A stretch of 64,000 nt of DNA from Alisma plantago-aquatica. Its lineage: Eukaryota; Streptophyta; Magnoliopsida; Alismatales; Alismataceae. The stretch is taken from the NCBI GenBank assembly GCA_963693085.1, contig OY856409.1, positions 298,758,558-298,822,557 on the forward strand. The letters are read 5' to 3'. The translations under genes were made by a program, and so were the position numbers. This document shows, piece after piece, positions 37,107 through 48,574 of the stretch; the stretch's first letter is position 1; every line of letters begins with the position of its first letter. Under the pieces are notes generated by a model that was given only the letters and a program-made list of their open reading frames with translations, was not told the origin of the DNA and ran no database searches.

Positions 37107-37439
37107 ATGCCCAACCCAAACAATGATGGTACTTTCCTAGGGAACACTCCAAGTTCATATGCTCCGCCGTCATACCAAGCACCGTCGAATCCCTATGCTC
37201 CACCACCTCCTCAGGCACCCATTAACTACCAATATGCTCCACCTCCACCTCATCTATACCAGCAACCACCCCCACAATACCACCCCATCCACAACAACAA
37301 CAACCACCACAACAACCACCACCGCAATTCATCCTCCAAAGCCCAAATTCACCTCACCAAAGGCCACCACCACCCCAACAGACATAACCATCTCCACAAG
37401 CCTCTTCTTCCACTACCCATGAGCATGCGAAGGATATGA
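37107..37439 (+). pseudogene. Proline/histidine/asparagine-rich gag-pro linker (element B)
   Basis: A frame shifted relative to gag encodes YAPPSYQAPSNPYAPPPPQ and then an H/N-rich run (HNNNNHHNNHH). Low-complexity linkers are common between gag and protease of this element type. The CCACCACC and CAACAACC tracts make several frames look open here, so the coding assignment is only moderate. A CT run (37,055-37,070) precedes it. Confidence 0.55.
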
Positions 37440-37552
37440 CTATTCTGAGGAGTAGCCGGACTTTAGGGCACCCCCATGATACCGTTATTGTTGACATAGG
37501 TGATACTAAGACTGGATGAGTTGATATTGAGATACAACCTGGGGATAATGTA

Positions 37553-38250
37553 ATGAGATCTAGAGTTGATACTGTGATTCTTGTGATTCCCATTGACAAT
37601 ATTGTTGATCAGATCCATGTGGGGTCCCAACTCCCCCTGTTTCCAGAAGCTCTTAAGGAGCCTTCTGTTGAGAGGAGAAGAAAGAAGCATACTGAAGACA
37701 TCCTTGAGACTTTCAAACAGGTGAAAATCAACATTCCTCTGCTTGATGCAGTCAAGAAAATCCCTTCTTATTCTAAGTTCCTAAAAGATCTATGCACCTT
37801 TAAGAGAAAGACCACGAGGAGAACCCCAAAGAAAGTCAAGCTCACTGAGAAAGTGAGCTCAATTTTGCATCACAGCATGCCAAGGAAGAGAAACGATCCC
37901 ATGCTCCCATCATCTCATGCTACATTGGGGCACATCACATGGACCAATCCCTCCTAGACTTGAGTTCTAGCGTTAACCTAATATCGTATGATGTGTTTGT
38001 TGAGCTCCAAATGGGGCAATTGAGTCCGGCTCACTGTACTTTGTAGTTAGCTGACAGATCAGTATAGATGCCTAGAGGGTGTGTTGATGACGTGCTTGTA
38101 AGGCTTGATGATGAGACGTCTGCTTTCTTCCCTGCCAACTTCATTGTCTTAGACATGGAAAAGAACACAAGGAGGGTGCCTATCATATTAGGGAGGCCAT
38201 TCCTAGCCACAGCAGATGCGGTAATTCATGTGAGGATCGATAGACATTAA
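37553..38250 (+). pseudogene. Aspartic protease region of element B
   Basis: The first part (to about 37,957) encodes LDAVKKIPSYSKFLKDLC and LTEKVSSILHHSMPRK, the conserved block before Athila-type proteases. After a frameshift the active-site region reads LLDLSSSVNLISYDVF; the usual DLGAS/DTGAS is changed to DLSSS. 38,068-38,250 encodes MPRGCVDDVLVRLDDE, FIVLDME and VPIILGRPFLATADAVI, the classic ILGRPFL-type core. At least two stops and two frameshifts are present. The changed catalytic glycine and alanine would probably inactivate it even without them. Confidence 0.85.
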
Positions 38251-38267
38251 TGCACATGAAGATCTAG

Positions 38268-38542
38268 TTGAACATCTTTAAATCTTCAGCCACATCCGAG
38301 GTAATAGGGGCCATTGAAGAAGATTGCTATCTCATTGAGTACCTAGATGAAATTGTAGAAGAATGCCTACCTACATGGATTCAAACTTCCACTCAAGATA
38401 GAGGTCTAGAGACAATAGTTGAGTTCCCAGATGACAATGATGAAGTTGATGAAGAGAATGAGCTAGCCTTGGTGGCTGCAAGTGAAGACCTTCCTTCTAT
38501 TTCTGAACCATTAAAGAACTCCCTCGAAGAACCTCCCACTCT
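38268..38542 (+). pseudogene. Acidic protease-RT linker of element B
   Basis: A 92-codon frame rich in Asp and Glu (for example FPDDNDEVDEENELALVAASEDL) joins protease and RT. No domain is recognised. Variable acidic linkers at this position are usual in Athila/Tat polyproteins. Confidence 0.5.
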
Positions 38543-39679
38543 CTAGTTGAATTCGCTTCCAGAAGGATTGAAGTATGCTTTTCTAGGTGCAAATGACATC
38601 CTCCCGGTGATCATTTCCTCCATTCTCTCACCAGAACAAGAGGAGGCATTGATGATAGTCTTGAAGAAGAACATACAAGCCATTGGATGATCTATAACTA
38701 ATTTGAGAGGTATTGAACCCTCCATTTGTGTGCACAAGATCTATTTACAAGACAATGCAAGGCCAACCCGCCAAATGCAAAGGCAGTAGAATCCAAAGCT
38801 GAAAGAAGTTGTAACTCAAGAGGTTGTGAAGTTTCTAGATGCTGGAATTATCTATCCCATTTCTGATAGTACATGGGTGAGCTCCATCTAGGTTGTGCCT
38901 AAGAAAGGTGGGATCACTATAGAAGAAAATGTAGACGGTAAGCTTATTCTCGTAAGAGAACAATCAAAGTGGATAATGTGTGTTGACTACTGCAAGATTA
39001 ATGAAAAGACAAAAAAGGACCACTATCCTCTCCCCTTTATTGACCAGATTCGAGAGAGGCTAGTGGGGCAAAGCTTCTATTGTTTCCTTGATGGGTACTC
39101 TAGATACTTCCAAATTGTCATGCATCCTGTAGATCAAGAGAAGACAACATTCACCCACCCGAGTGGTACATTTGCCTACCAGAGAATGCCATTTCGGTTG
39201 TGTAATGCCCCTTCTACATTTTAGAGATGTGTGACCTCGATTTTTGTGGATATGCTTGATTCATCATTGGAAGTGTTCATGGATGATTTCTTAGTCTTTG
39301 GTAAAACTTTTGATGAACGCTTACTTCATTTGGCTGCTGTCCTTAAGAGATGTGTAAAGGTTCGCCTAGTGCTATCTTGGGAGAAGAGCCATTTCATGGT
39401 GCTCGAATGCATTGTTTTGGGCCACCGAGTTTCAAAGGATGGAATTGAAGTTGATAGGGCCAAGGTGGGCCTCATTTATACTCTTACTATTCCTTCCATC
39501 GTAAGACATGTCCGGTCTTTCTTGGGACATGTAGGTTTCTACTGTCGATTCATAAAAGACTTTAGCATGATCTCGAGACCTCTATGCCACTTGCTTGAGA
39601 AAGATGTTGAATTTCATTTTGATGAAAAGTGCATCTTGAAGGAAAAAATAGTTTCTTCTCCTATCATGCGCCCCCCAGA
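38543..39679 (+). pseudogene. Reverse transcriptase of element B, truncated by element C
   Basis: From LPEGLKYAFLGAND the frame runs through EVVKFLDAGIIYPISDSTWVS, VVPKKGG, CVDYCKINEKTKKDHYPLPFIDQ, FYCFLDGYSRYFQIVMHP, FAYQRMPFRLCNAPSTF and the catalytic box VFMDDFLVFG (about 39,274-39,303). It continues to the connection region SFLGHVGFYCRFIKDFS and SSPIMRPPD. This order is diagnostic of plant Athila/Tat RT. Stops interrupt near 38,688, 38,789, 38,891 and 39,225. The reading ends at 39,679, exactly where the C LTR begins with TGTGACG. RNase H and integrase are not seen in the window. Confidence 0.92.
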
Positions 39680-40153
39680 TGTGACGATCCAATAGCAAAT
39701 CAAACTGTCACCAATGACATAATTGCAGAATAACCATAAGCAGTGGATTAACAAAATCACTAAAAATTAAAACCATTTTGCAAAGAGATCATCTTCCAAG
39801 AAACCCTTAATAAAAGAACCAAAACTTTATACACATTAGGGTTCACATTGTACATACACTGTACCATCTCATCTTGATGATAACATATAACAGTTGCTTA
39901 GTCAACACATATACTGAAGCAAAATAAAACCTCGAGGCATAGAAGCCAAAATCTCATATTGTTTATAAAACCCTTATGTACTGACTCCAAGGACCTGAGA
40001 GTACAGATATGACACATATCACTTCTATCTACAAGACACGATAAACAAAATACTCAACCTGAGCTATTACTACTATCCCTACTGTTGGTGTTCTCCCTAT
40101 GCAGTATGGTCTCTACCTCCTCGTCTGCGTCCACCTAAAAATGTTGGTGACCA

Positions 40154-40198
40154 ATGGGGTGAGACCAATGTCCCAACGAGAGATATAACTCTCTACCA
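40154..40198 (-). other. Conserved hairpin block (LTR C)
   Basis: GGGGTGAGACCAATGTCCCA, then GAGAGATATAACTCTC, corresponds to the double-hairpin block of S, D and E. Here the GACAATT stem has decayed but the GAGAG...CTCTC stem is kept. Confidence 0.6.
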
Positions 40199-42560
40199 AC
40201 AATATTATTATCACAGATAAATAGTTTAAAGCTAGGCAGATGATTCTTTTACATTAATAAGTAGGATTTAATCATTGTTTAAGCAGAGTAGAGCAATATC
40301 ATATTATGAAGCATTGCATCTATATATGATAAAGCAGTAAATCATCTATTCATTTTATAAGGAATATGAAGAACATGTATAACATCTATCCATTTAAGAT
40401 GTATAAAAGAAATGTAACATCAACCAATGTTTTTCATATTCAATCCTTAAGCAAGTACGCTACACAGGTGATTATATTTTACAATCACACTTATGCCCTG
40501 AGGAGATGAGGTATACCTCTCATGCTCCAACCGACCATGACTCCATAAATAATTGGTACCATACAAGGTCAATGGAAGAGCCAGATGCCATGACCTCTGT
40601 CGTCTCGGTCAGTGTGAGACCACTAGCAGAACATCTCATGTCAGTTGCAATTAGCTTACCAGGGTATACTGGTATCTTTGCTATAGAGCTACAGCCGCAA
40701 CATGCACTCTCTTTAGAGAGATTTCAGTTATCCATCCCTAGCATTCATCATCATTAGGAGATTATGATACATCCATCCCATAATTATAATGAAGGAGATC
40801 TCACATCAATCCCTCATCAGGGCGTCTATATATTCATGCCCATCGCCGCCACATATTAAAAAATATGTGCTCTAGGAAATCCCATAGGAAGACCTATTTC
40901 ACCAATCAACAGCTATTGACGCTTATGGATCTATGGTCAGGGCGCTACATGATGAAATTCCACTTGATTAATTAGGTGCATTACAATATCTTTTAGCATC
41001 AACCAAGTTTCAAACATGAATTATAACATATGCTACAAAGAAAGGTGTAATACATTTATCAAGTACTTTTATAACCTTTGGAATACTTTGAATGGATAAC
41101 ACTCGGGATCTCAGTCCCTTATCACATTATTGGGAATTCTCATCCCTTAACATTATCATCATAATGATTACTAGATCTGGGTATTCAAACCCTTAGTTCA
41201 TCACTGAACATTGTTACCACTTATCAGGTAACTAATATGTCTAGGTCCTCAGACCAAGGTCTGTTTCACAAGCATCTCACATGGATCACAAGGCACATTT
41301 AAATGTCTTGTCACCTCTCATTAGGCAACACCTATTCACATGGCTCATAAGGCCCATTAAACATCTTGTCACCTCTCACTAGGAAATAACTATTCACATG
41401 GCTCAAAAGGCCCATTAAACATCTTTTCACCTCTCACTAGGCAAAAACTATCTTTTAGGTCATCAAACCACATAAACATTATACTTGTTATACAAGTATT
41501 TAACATATCACACAACACTTATGCAATAAGTGAAATACAACCTTCCCATTATTAGGGTTAGGGTTTCCCTTTCTAGCCGAATAGGGTTTTAAGTTCCTAT
41601 TATCAATCTAAACCCTAATTCATTACTCCACACAACTAGGAGCATACATTGATATCATAAGTATTCAATCATACTTATTTATTCTCATCATTTATCATTA
41701 AATGATTGTCAACAAAAAGTATGAGTTTATCTCTCATCTACACTAGGATACTAATTACATTATACTTTATTAACTTGGCTTAACCCTTTCTCAATGTATG
41801 TTAGCCTACACTTATCAAAGTGCATTAAACTTATTACACCTTAATGTAACAATTTTCATGACACACTTCATGTGTTACTCATACAAGGATATTGGATTTA
41901 AGGTACATCAAGGTGTATCAACCTTGAGGTGTTGAATGTGATATTCATCATGCCTTGATGTATCACTTCCCTCAGCACTTTTATCATACTTAAGTTCATC
42001 AACTTATCTTATATTAGGGTATCTCCCCCCCCTAATACTTTATGCACTAACTCATCACATTTATCATGTAGTTTATTGGCCATAAATCACACACTTGAAT
42101 TACCCAACTATCATCAAGTGGTATGGACTCATCTCCAGTTAAGGCATTATCGATATAGGGTTGACAATTATCAACCACTTTAGGTGTTTCACCCATCAAG
42201 GTATTAGCCACACCATTACTTGATGTTACACTCATCACTCCTAAGAGTGTTTTTCCCTCACCTTTACAAGGTGTATCGTTTTGAATCATGTATGTCAAGT
42301 TGAACACATGTATTGAATTAGGTGTATATCGGGCTAGGCATCATCATATCCCTCATACCCTTACCCATCAAGGTATCAACCTTACCAATCATATGGTGTA
42401 TCACCTTCACCATACATGGGTGTAACATCCTCACCTCACTTGAAGATATTTGCCACACCATACTTTAGTGTATTGTCCATTACATGTTCTAGGTTTATTA
42501 ACCAGCTTACCACTTTTATCATCTAGTGTATTGGGTTACCCACCATATCGTTTTAGAGAT

Positions 42561-43330
42561 GTGTGCTCAACACCATATCATCCAAGAGGTGAATGATTAA
42601 CCCAATATCAGTTTACAGGTGTATACTTTCTTACCATATCAATTTAGAGGTGTATGTGTGCTTACCATATCGAGCAAGAGGTGTATGCTTGCTTATCATA
42701 TCACTTTGGAGGTGTATGTATGCTTACCATATCGGGCAAGAGGTGTATGCTTGCTTACCATATCACTTTAGAGGTGTATGTGTGCTTATCATATTGGTCA
42801 AGAGGTGTATGATTGCTTTCCATATCACTTTAGAGGTGTATGTGTGCTTATCATATATGGCAAGAGGTGTATGCTTGCTTACCATATCACTTTACAGGTG
42901 TATGTGTGCTTCACACCATATCGGGCAGAGAGGTGTGTGTATTCTTCACACCATATCAAGAAAGAGGTGTGTGTGCTTCCATATTAACCATTAGGTGTAT
43001 GTTGTTCACTATATCATTCATGAGGTGTGTGTGTGTCACCATATCGTTCTAGAGGTGTGCAACCATCACCATCTATGGTTTCAACATCATATCGGGCATG
43101 AGGTGTATCCTTCAACACCATATTAGGTTAGAGATGTGTATGTTCTTGACATCATATTGTGCCTAAGGGGTATATTTGACCTCATATCGTGAAATAGGTG
43201 TATAATACATCACCATATTGTGCAAGGAATTAGAAACTCATATCCATATTGTTTTAGTGGTGTAGGTGCATCACCATATCGGGTTAGACGTTCTTTCTTA
43301 TGTTCTTGAACCCGATATCACTTTATAAGG
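42561..43330. repeat. 31/62-bp tandem array in LTR C
   Basis: The core unit is (A)CCATATC....GAGGTGTATG. From 42,661 to 42,908 an alternating dimer repeats with an exact 62-bp step (starts 42,661, 42,723, 42,785, 42,847). One half has CGGGCAAGAGG and the other ACTTTAGAGG. Outside that core the array decays into irregular copies. Long open frames here are a by-product. Confidence 0.95.
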
Positions 43331-43784
43331 TGAAACCATCTTATTCAAGCTCTAGACCTTTGTTATACTTGTTATAGTACATGGATAACAGGTCTAATAA
43401 ACTACTAGAACTCATATATATATATCAAGTATTCAAGAAAAAATTAGAATTGAAAGTAGATCATTAAGTATAGCAAGACAGCTGGTGAATAATAACATGT
43501 TTGGGTTCAAGTTATATTACCTGCCTCAAGAATAACTTCAAAGATCCAAGATCCAAAGCTACATGTTCCTAAGGTTGAAGACGACTTATCAAAAGTCCAA
43601 GGCTTGTTCACAACACCTTCATATACAAGGAATCACCATAGTTAAGACCTTGGTGAAGAAGAAAAGAAAGGAATATCATAACCCTAGATCAATGCTTCAA
43701 TCCAGGGTTGAAGATGATCATAGATTTACCTTAGGGTTGCGACTTGAGCTCCTTCTTGCTCCTTAGAATCTTGTACGATACCTC

Positions 43785-44010
43785 ACTACTCATGCATGAT
43801 ATGCCCTCACTTGTGTTTGATATCCCTTTCACTTGTGGCCAATTTCACTCCACTATGGACGATATCAACTTGCTATGGCCGATATCACTTGCTATGGCCG
43901 ATACCCAAACCCTATGCACGATACCACTTCACCTATGAACGATACCAAGACTCCATGCATGATATATGAGAGAAAGGAAGTGGTAGGATACCAAGACTCC
44001 ATGCATGAGG
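43785..44010. repeat. Degenerate short repeats with CGATATCAC / ATGCACGATA core (LTR C)
   Basis: Copies of (G)ATATC.C.TTG or CGATACCA recur every 20-30 bp between 43,785 and 43,980, for example CTATGGCCGATATCAC and CTATGGCCGATACCCA in tandem near 43,876-43,910. A longer phrase (ATACCAAGACTCCATGCATGA) occurs twice. Confidence 0.8.
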
Positions 44011-44932
44011 TTCATGGGAGAAAGTGTAAGAAGTGTCATCACCTTACTACTAGTAGGTGCCCCATGGTCATGCATGGATTGAAACATGTACTTGCATGCA
44101 TTCCATATTTATCTTTCCATGAAAAATAAAAACTTTAATATAATGCAAGGTATAAGGGTCGACCCCCTTTGGTTATCTTCTAGGGCAAGACACCTCCACT
44201 CACATTATTATATTCACAATTCAATGCAACCTTTCCCAAGGAAAGTTGCAAGCCAATATCCATTGCTTTATTGAGGTTCTTAGCTCGTTTTTGCAAAGGC
44301 AAAGAGTTAACAACACGATATGGGTATCTATTCTTTGTCTCCTTGGTCGATAGGGACTCCCATTTAACACTACAACCTGATACACTCAATACAAGCTCAA
44401 ATTAGGGTTTCCATTCAACCCCTTTCTTGGTTTTTTCATCACCAAGAATACTACCACTCAAAAATGATTCTATCATGGAGTCTCCTTCTTTATATCTCCT
44501 CTAAATGAAACATAGAGGAAGTAGGAATACTCTAGATGTGGTAATTTTTACATATCAACCCTACATTTTGGGTAAATTACAATTTGCACCAAAATTGGTG
44601 CACAAGGTACTAACATTATTCAAACAAGTTCAAACTTGGAATTTAGGCTTTCCACAAGCCAACATTTGGCATCATTCTCTCTATTATGATTCTAAAACAC
44701 TTACGGCACGTTCAACATGTGACATTTTGCAATATAACCCCTCATCTTGGGTAAATTGCACTTTGGTCCAAAACAAAGGAACATTGCTCAAACAACATTC
44801 AATCATGACCAAACTTGAAACTTAAGTGTCACATGATAACAAAAATCCTTAGAGGATTATATTAAAGTTCTAAGAAACTTAATTAGACAAAACTAATAGG
44901 GTTAACTTATAACCTATGTCAGGGTTTTTACA

Positions 44933-46598
44933 AGTTATAAGCCCCTAACAAGGATTTCATCCCTGAAATCCCAGATGAAGGAAGACAATTGTCATTCATG
45001 CATCATATAATCAAGTCTCAACATAACATCTTGATGTCATGGAGATGCCATATCACCTTGACCAACACAAAGTCCTTCCATTTAGGGTCATTATAGAACC
45101 TGTCATACATGACACATATTCAACTGTCCTTTCCATTAATGACTGCAGTATCAATTCTATGTCAAATAACACTTTCTAAGTCAGAGGAGTACTATTAATA
45201 CTTTGAATATTTTAGGTGTCAAATCTTATTGACGTGTCACCTTCTCAACCTAAATCTTTTAAGTAATAATATTCTTAACGTTGGGAGTCTCCCATACTCC
45301 TCACTTATTTTAGCATTTTACCTCTAAGGAAAGACCAGAGTTATGTTCTGTCACCCACTTGGGACTACAAATCTTATCATACATCTGTTGTGCCATCTAA
45401 TCTACTGACACAACACTAAACTTTCTTATGACTTGTACCAACTATCTTTCTAGTTTTACATTCTCTTGTCATAAGGAGAGGACACTTATTGAAGAAGAAC
45501 TTATCTCAGAGGTATCTCTAAATGGTATGTATAAGCTGCCTCAACAGATCTGAATAAGGATATTCTAAGGATTTTTTTTAGAATGATAAGATTTTCCCAA
45601 AATAATTTTATGACTGTTTCTTTAACTCATACATCCTTCTTGATGTCATTTTATGCAGAGCATAAACCCCTAACATATGAAAACCATACTATAGGTACAT
45701 AACTAGATTGATCTCAAAGTTGGCCCTTCTAGGTAACCAAACATTAATCATTTTATCAGGAGTCATGTTTTCACTTTCTCAAACAACTAAAACTTATTGG
45801 ATACTAGGATTCCTTACCTTGGTATACGTTTCATGTGCCAAAAACACATCACATACTCATCATTTCCATATCTCTGTTGTTATTACCAAAGCCAAACATA
45901 CAAAAGGATCTTTCTTTCATCTTGGGACATTACTTATTACACATATCTTTATCTTGGAATCAAAGTCCAATACGAACTAATACTTTTCCAAGTATCCATC
46001 AATAGAACACTTCAAACTCATGCACATCAAGTGTCATAAGACTTACTTGATTGCCAGGTCCCTAAAAGGAAAGAATACAAAGAAACATATTCCTCTTATC
46101 ACCCCATCATAACCTAGGGTTGTTTATCAAAGAGAAGAGATTATCATCTCCTCTAATTATTTTATGAAATTTCAACTGTTCATGAGTCATTTACTCATGT
46201 TTCATCCTAGATTCCTTGCCATCATCATAGGAATTATAAGGATGATTACACATCATCACTCCTTTCATTGTTATTTTTTAACATGTTCATGAACATTTTA
46301 TGATTTTATCACATTTCTCATTTTCACATTATGGCAGAGATCATTATCCTTCACATTTTCTTTATTTGAACGGGGATCATCTTCATTGTTCCCTTTCACT
46401 TATCATGGGAATTGTACTTTGTACTTTCTCATACTCACTAGTTGATCTGAGATATTCTTAGATTCCATTTTATTGCAGTTAGGATGTGATAGAAACATTC
46501 GTGCCATGTTTTCAATTTCAATATGCTCTTTAGATTGTCACGAAATGATTATTTGATCAGAGTAATCAGAAGGATAGAAATCTAAGAGTTCCATACTT
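44933..46598 (-). mobile_element. Non-coding interior of element C
   Basis: It starts AGTTATAAGCCCCTAACAAGG, then ATTTCATCCCTGAAATCCCAG. This corresponds to the same position in D, where ATTTCGTCCCCGAAATCCCAG lies next to the LTR. On the minus strand this is the end of the interior next to the 3' LTR. Similarity to the D interior can be followed in pieces (for example CATAAACCCCTAACATATGA, AAACACATCA, GATCTGA and TCTAAGAGTT) until about 46,598, where it stops abruptly. C keeps about 1.0 kb more than D between matching blocks. Small open frames (for example 45,708-45,980) match nothing I recognise. The rest of the interior and the second LTR are missing. Confidence 0.75.
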
Positions 46599-47118
46599 AT
46601 GTGTGGGTTCATACTTGAGAATAGTATGGAATGTGATGGTGATGCTTCACCTTATGTATCCATGATCCAATGGGGATGCTGTGAGTTAGGGTTTGGGTAT
46701 AAGTGTTGATTAGTAACATTGATATAATTTATCATGTTGAACTTAACTCTAATGCAAATAGATAAAAAGGAGTATTGATGTTTAACATTCTTATATGATG
46801 GAATGATGGCGAAACAACCTCCTTAACATGATCATAACCTTAATGTGTTAATTGGTGGTTATCGTAGTCACATGGTTGATACCCTCTTATGCTAAACATG
46901 TGCATCATGAATATGATGAGTGTGAATCATATCTAGATTCCTTGCATGTTGATGTAATAAAGGAATGTTCTTAATGTTAATATAACCCTACTATGATTGT
47001 TTATGAATATATCCTAGCTCATTAATGTAATATTTTGTTGATATGGTGTATTATATGTAAGTGATGTTGTTGAGCCTTATTATAAGGCATGCAAAGAAAA
47101 TGATGATCTTACAGGGAA

Positions 47119-47360
47119 TAGTATGATGGTCTTAATGACCTTTTGGCATGATTGAGCACTGAATGAGGTGTAATCCTCTTGTGTTGATAAGGGTTGATTC
47201 CCTGTGATATTGTGAAAAGGATTTATTTATGACCTATGATAGTATGATGGTCTTAATGACCTTTGGGCATGGTTGAGCCCTGAATGAGGTGTAATCCTCT
47301 TGTGTTGATAAGGGTTGATACCCTATGATATTGTAAAAATGATTTATATCTTGTGATAGT
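47119..47360. repeat. About 120-bp tandem duplication (LTR E)
   Basis: Two copies start TAGTATGATGGTCTTAATGA at 47,119 and 47,240, and a third begins at 47,357 but ends after about 13 bases. They share GAATGAGGTGTAATCCTCTT and GTTGATAAGGGTTGAT.CCCT with only a few differences, so the duplication is recent compared with the LTR. Confidence 0.93.
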
Positions 47361-48124
47361 ATGATGACTAGTGTGGTATCATGAATGGCAAGTGAATAGT
47401 ACCATGTGATGATGAGATGAGAAATTATGTTTCACACATTTTATATCTTTTGAAGTTATGATATTTATATGATTGCTAGAAGTGAATTAGGGTTTGTATG
47501 TCCACTTGTTTGATGCAGCCTTAATTCACCCAATTGTCATAACTAATCAAGTGAAACTCTAATCATGTAGTGCCCTATGCCATAGATCCATCTGAGTGTC
47601 AGAATTTTCCATATGGTGAAATGAGTATTCGTAAGAGAAACTTGGATCACATACTTTTGAGTATGTGGGGGTGGCAAGTTAGGATATATCCTTGTCATCC
47701 ATAATACAAATTGTGGAGGTTGGCTATGGTCATGCCTCATACATATGATGTGATTGAGAATGGCTGTGGTTGTGTCTCAGTGATTCTATATGTGACAAGA
47801 TTGGAGGACAACTGCGGTTGTACCTCGGATGGTAGGGTATGCGTACCCACCTCCTTTCACTAGTATTGTGACTTGTACCATAGACGGACTAGGCTGTTAG
47901 CAGCTTGACCTGAAGTGTCGTTGTGGCGAACCCATACTGACTGGGGGCAGAGAAGATCTTAGGAGTCCAGATCTTCCTAGATCTTGTATGGAACTGATTT
48001 TGACTTAGCAGTTGCCATTTGGATTTGGAGTGGTATCTTCAATTTTCTCAGGGCGTAATAAAAGATGTAATATAATTGTGTAGCATATTTGTTTAGGGTT
48101 ATACACGACGTTTCACATTGGATG

Positions 48125-48129
48125 ATAAC
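48125..48129. repeat. Target site duplication ATAAC, left copy (element D)
   Basis: ATAAC directly precedes TGTAACGACCG and is repeated directly after the far end of D at 60,978-60,982. Confidence 0.92.
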
Positions 48130-48522
48130 TGTAACGACCGTCTCGCGAAAATAGGATTAACTAATGCGGAAGCGAATTATTTGCAGCGGATTACTGAAAA
48201 TCACTGAAAATTTAAAACCATTTATCAAGAGATCCATTCATAGGAAAACTCTTTCATTTAGAACCAAAGTAAAACATTACATCCTGGTTCATATATATAC
48301 ATATCATGCCTCTTTGCACAAAATCTCAGATCGGAGAATCAAAACACTAACTCCTAGGACCCGAGAGTACAAAGACGACTCATAGGACTATCTACACAAA
48401 ACCAGATAGCCAATGTCTCCACCTGTTGGATCACTGCTGTCCCTATGACTGCTGCTGCTGTTGCTCACCCACTGAAAGGTTTCTTCCTCTTCTTCGGCGA
48501 TTACCTAAAAATTTAATCCCAC

Positions 48523-48574
48523 GGGGGTGAGACAATTATAAAAATTGTCCCAGCGAGAGATATAAATCTCTGCC
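48523..48574 (-). other. Conserved double-hairpin block (D, 3' LTR)
   Basis: GTGAGACAATT...AATTGTCCCAGC is followed by GAGAGATATAAATCTCT. On the minus strand this is the same order as in S: AT-rich palindrome, GCTGGGACAATT stem-loop, then CTCACCCC. Confidence 0.7.

Larger units (their letters stand above)
39680..44932 (-). mobile_element. LTR of element C (5,253 bp, minus orientation)
   Basis: It starts on the plus strand TGTGACGATCC and ends ..TTTTTACA. It aligns with the D LTR at the first few hundred bases, the hairpin block, the AAATTACAATTTGCAC region (44,574 onward) and the end. The DNA beyond 44,932 matches the D interior. It interrupts the RT of element B; the flanking five bases on the left are CCAGA, and no matching right copy is visible. 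Its middle is occupied by its own 62-bp repeat array instead of the AAACGGTC palindromes. Open frames of up to 133 codons at 42.6-43.1 kb come from that array and are not genes. No promoter could be fixed confidently. Confidence 0.88.
46599..48129 (+). mobile_element. LTR fragment of element E, part 1 (plus orientation)
   Basis: The sequence resembles the later half of solo LTR S in the same orientation; for example TTGGATCACATACTTTTGAGTATGTGGG (split here as TTGGATCACATAC + TTTTGAGTATGTGGG, 47,641 onward) is nearly shared with 9,850 onward. Its left side joins the interior of C without an LTR start, so the 5' part is lost. At 48,129 it is interrupted by D and resumes at 60,983. The frame at 47,543-47,740 (minus) is unsupported. 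Confidence 0.7.

Noticed and set aside
42593..43052. Open frames of 69-133 codons with repeated CVCL/GVC-type phrases
   Set aside because: They come from the 31/62-bp tandem array in LTR C and are open in several frames at once.
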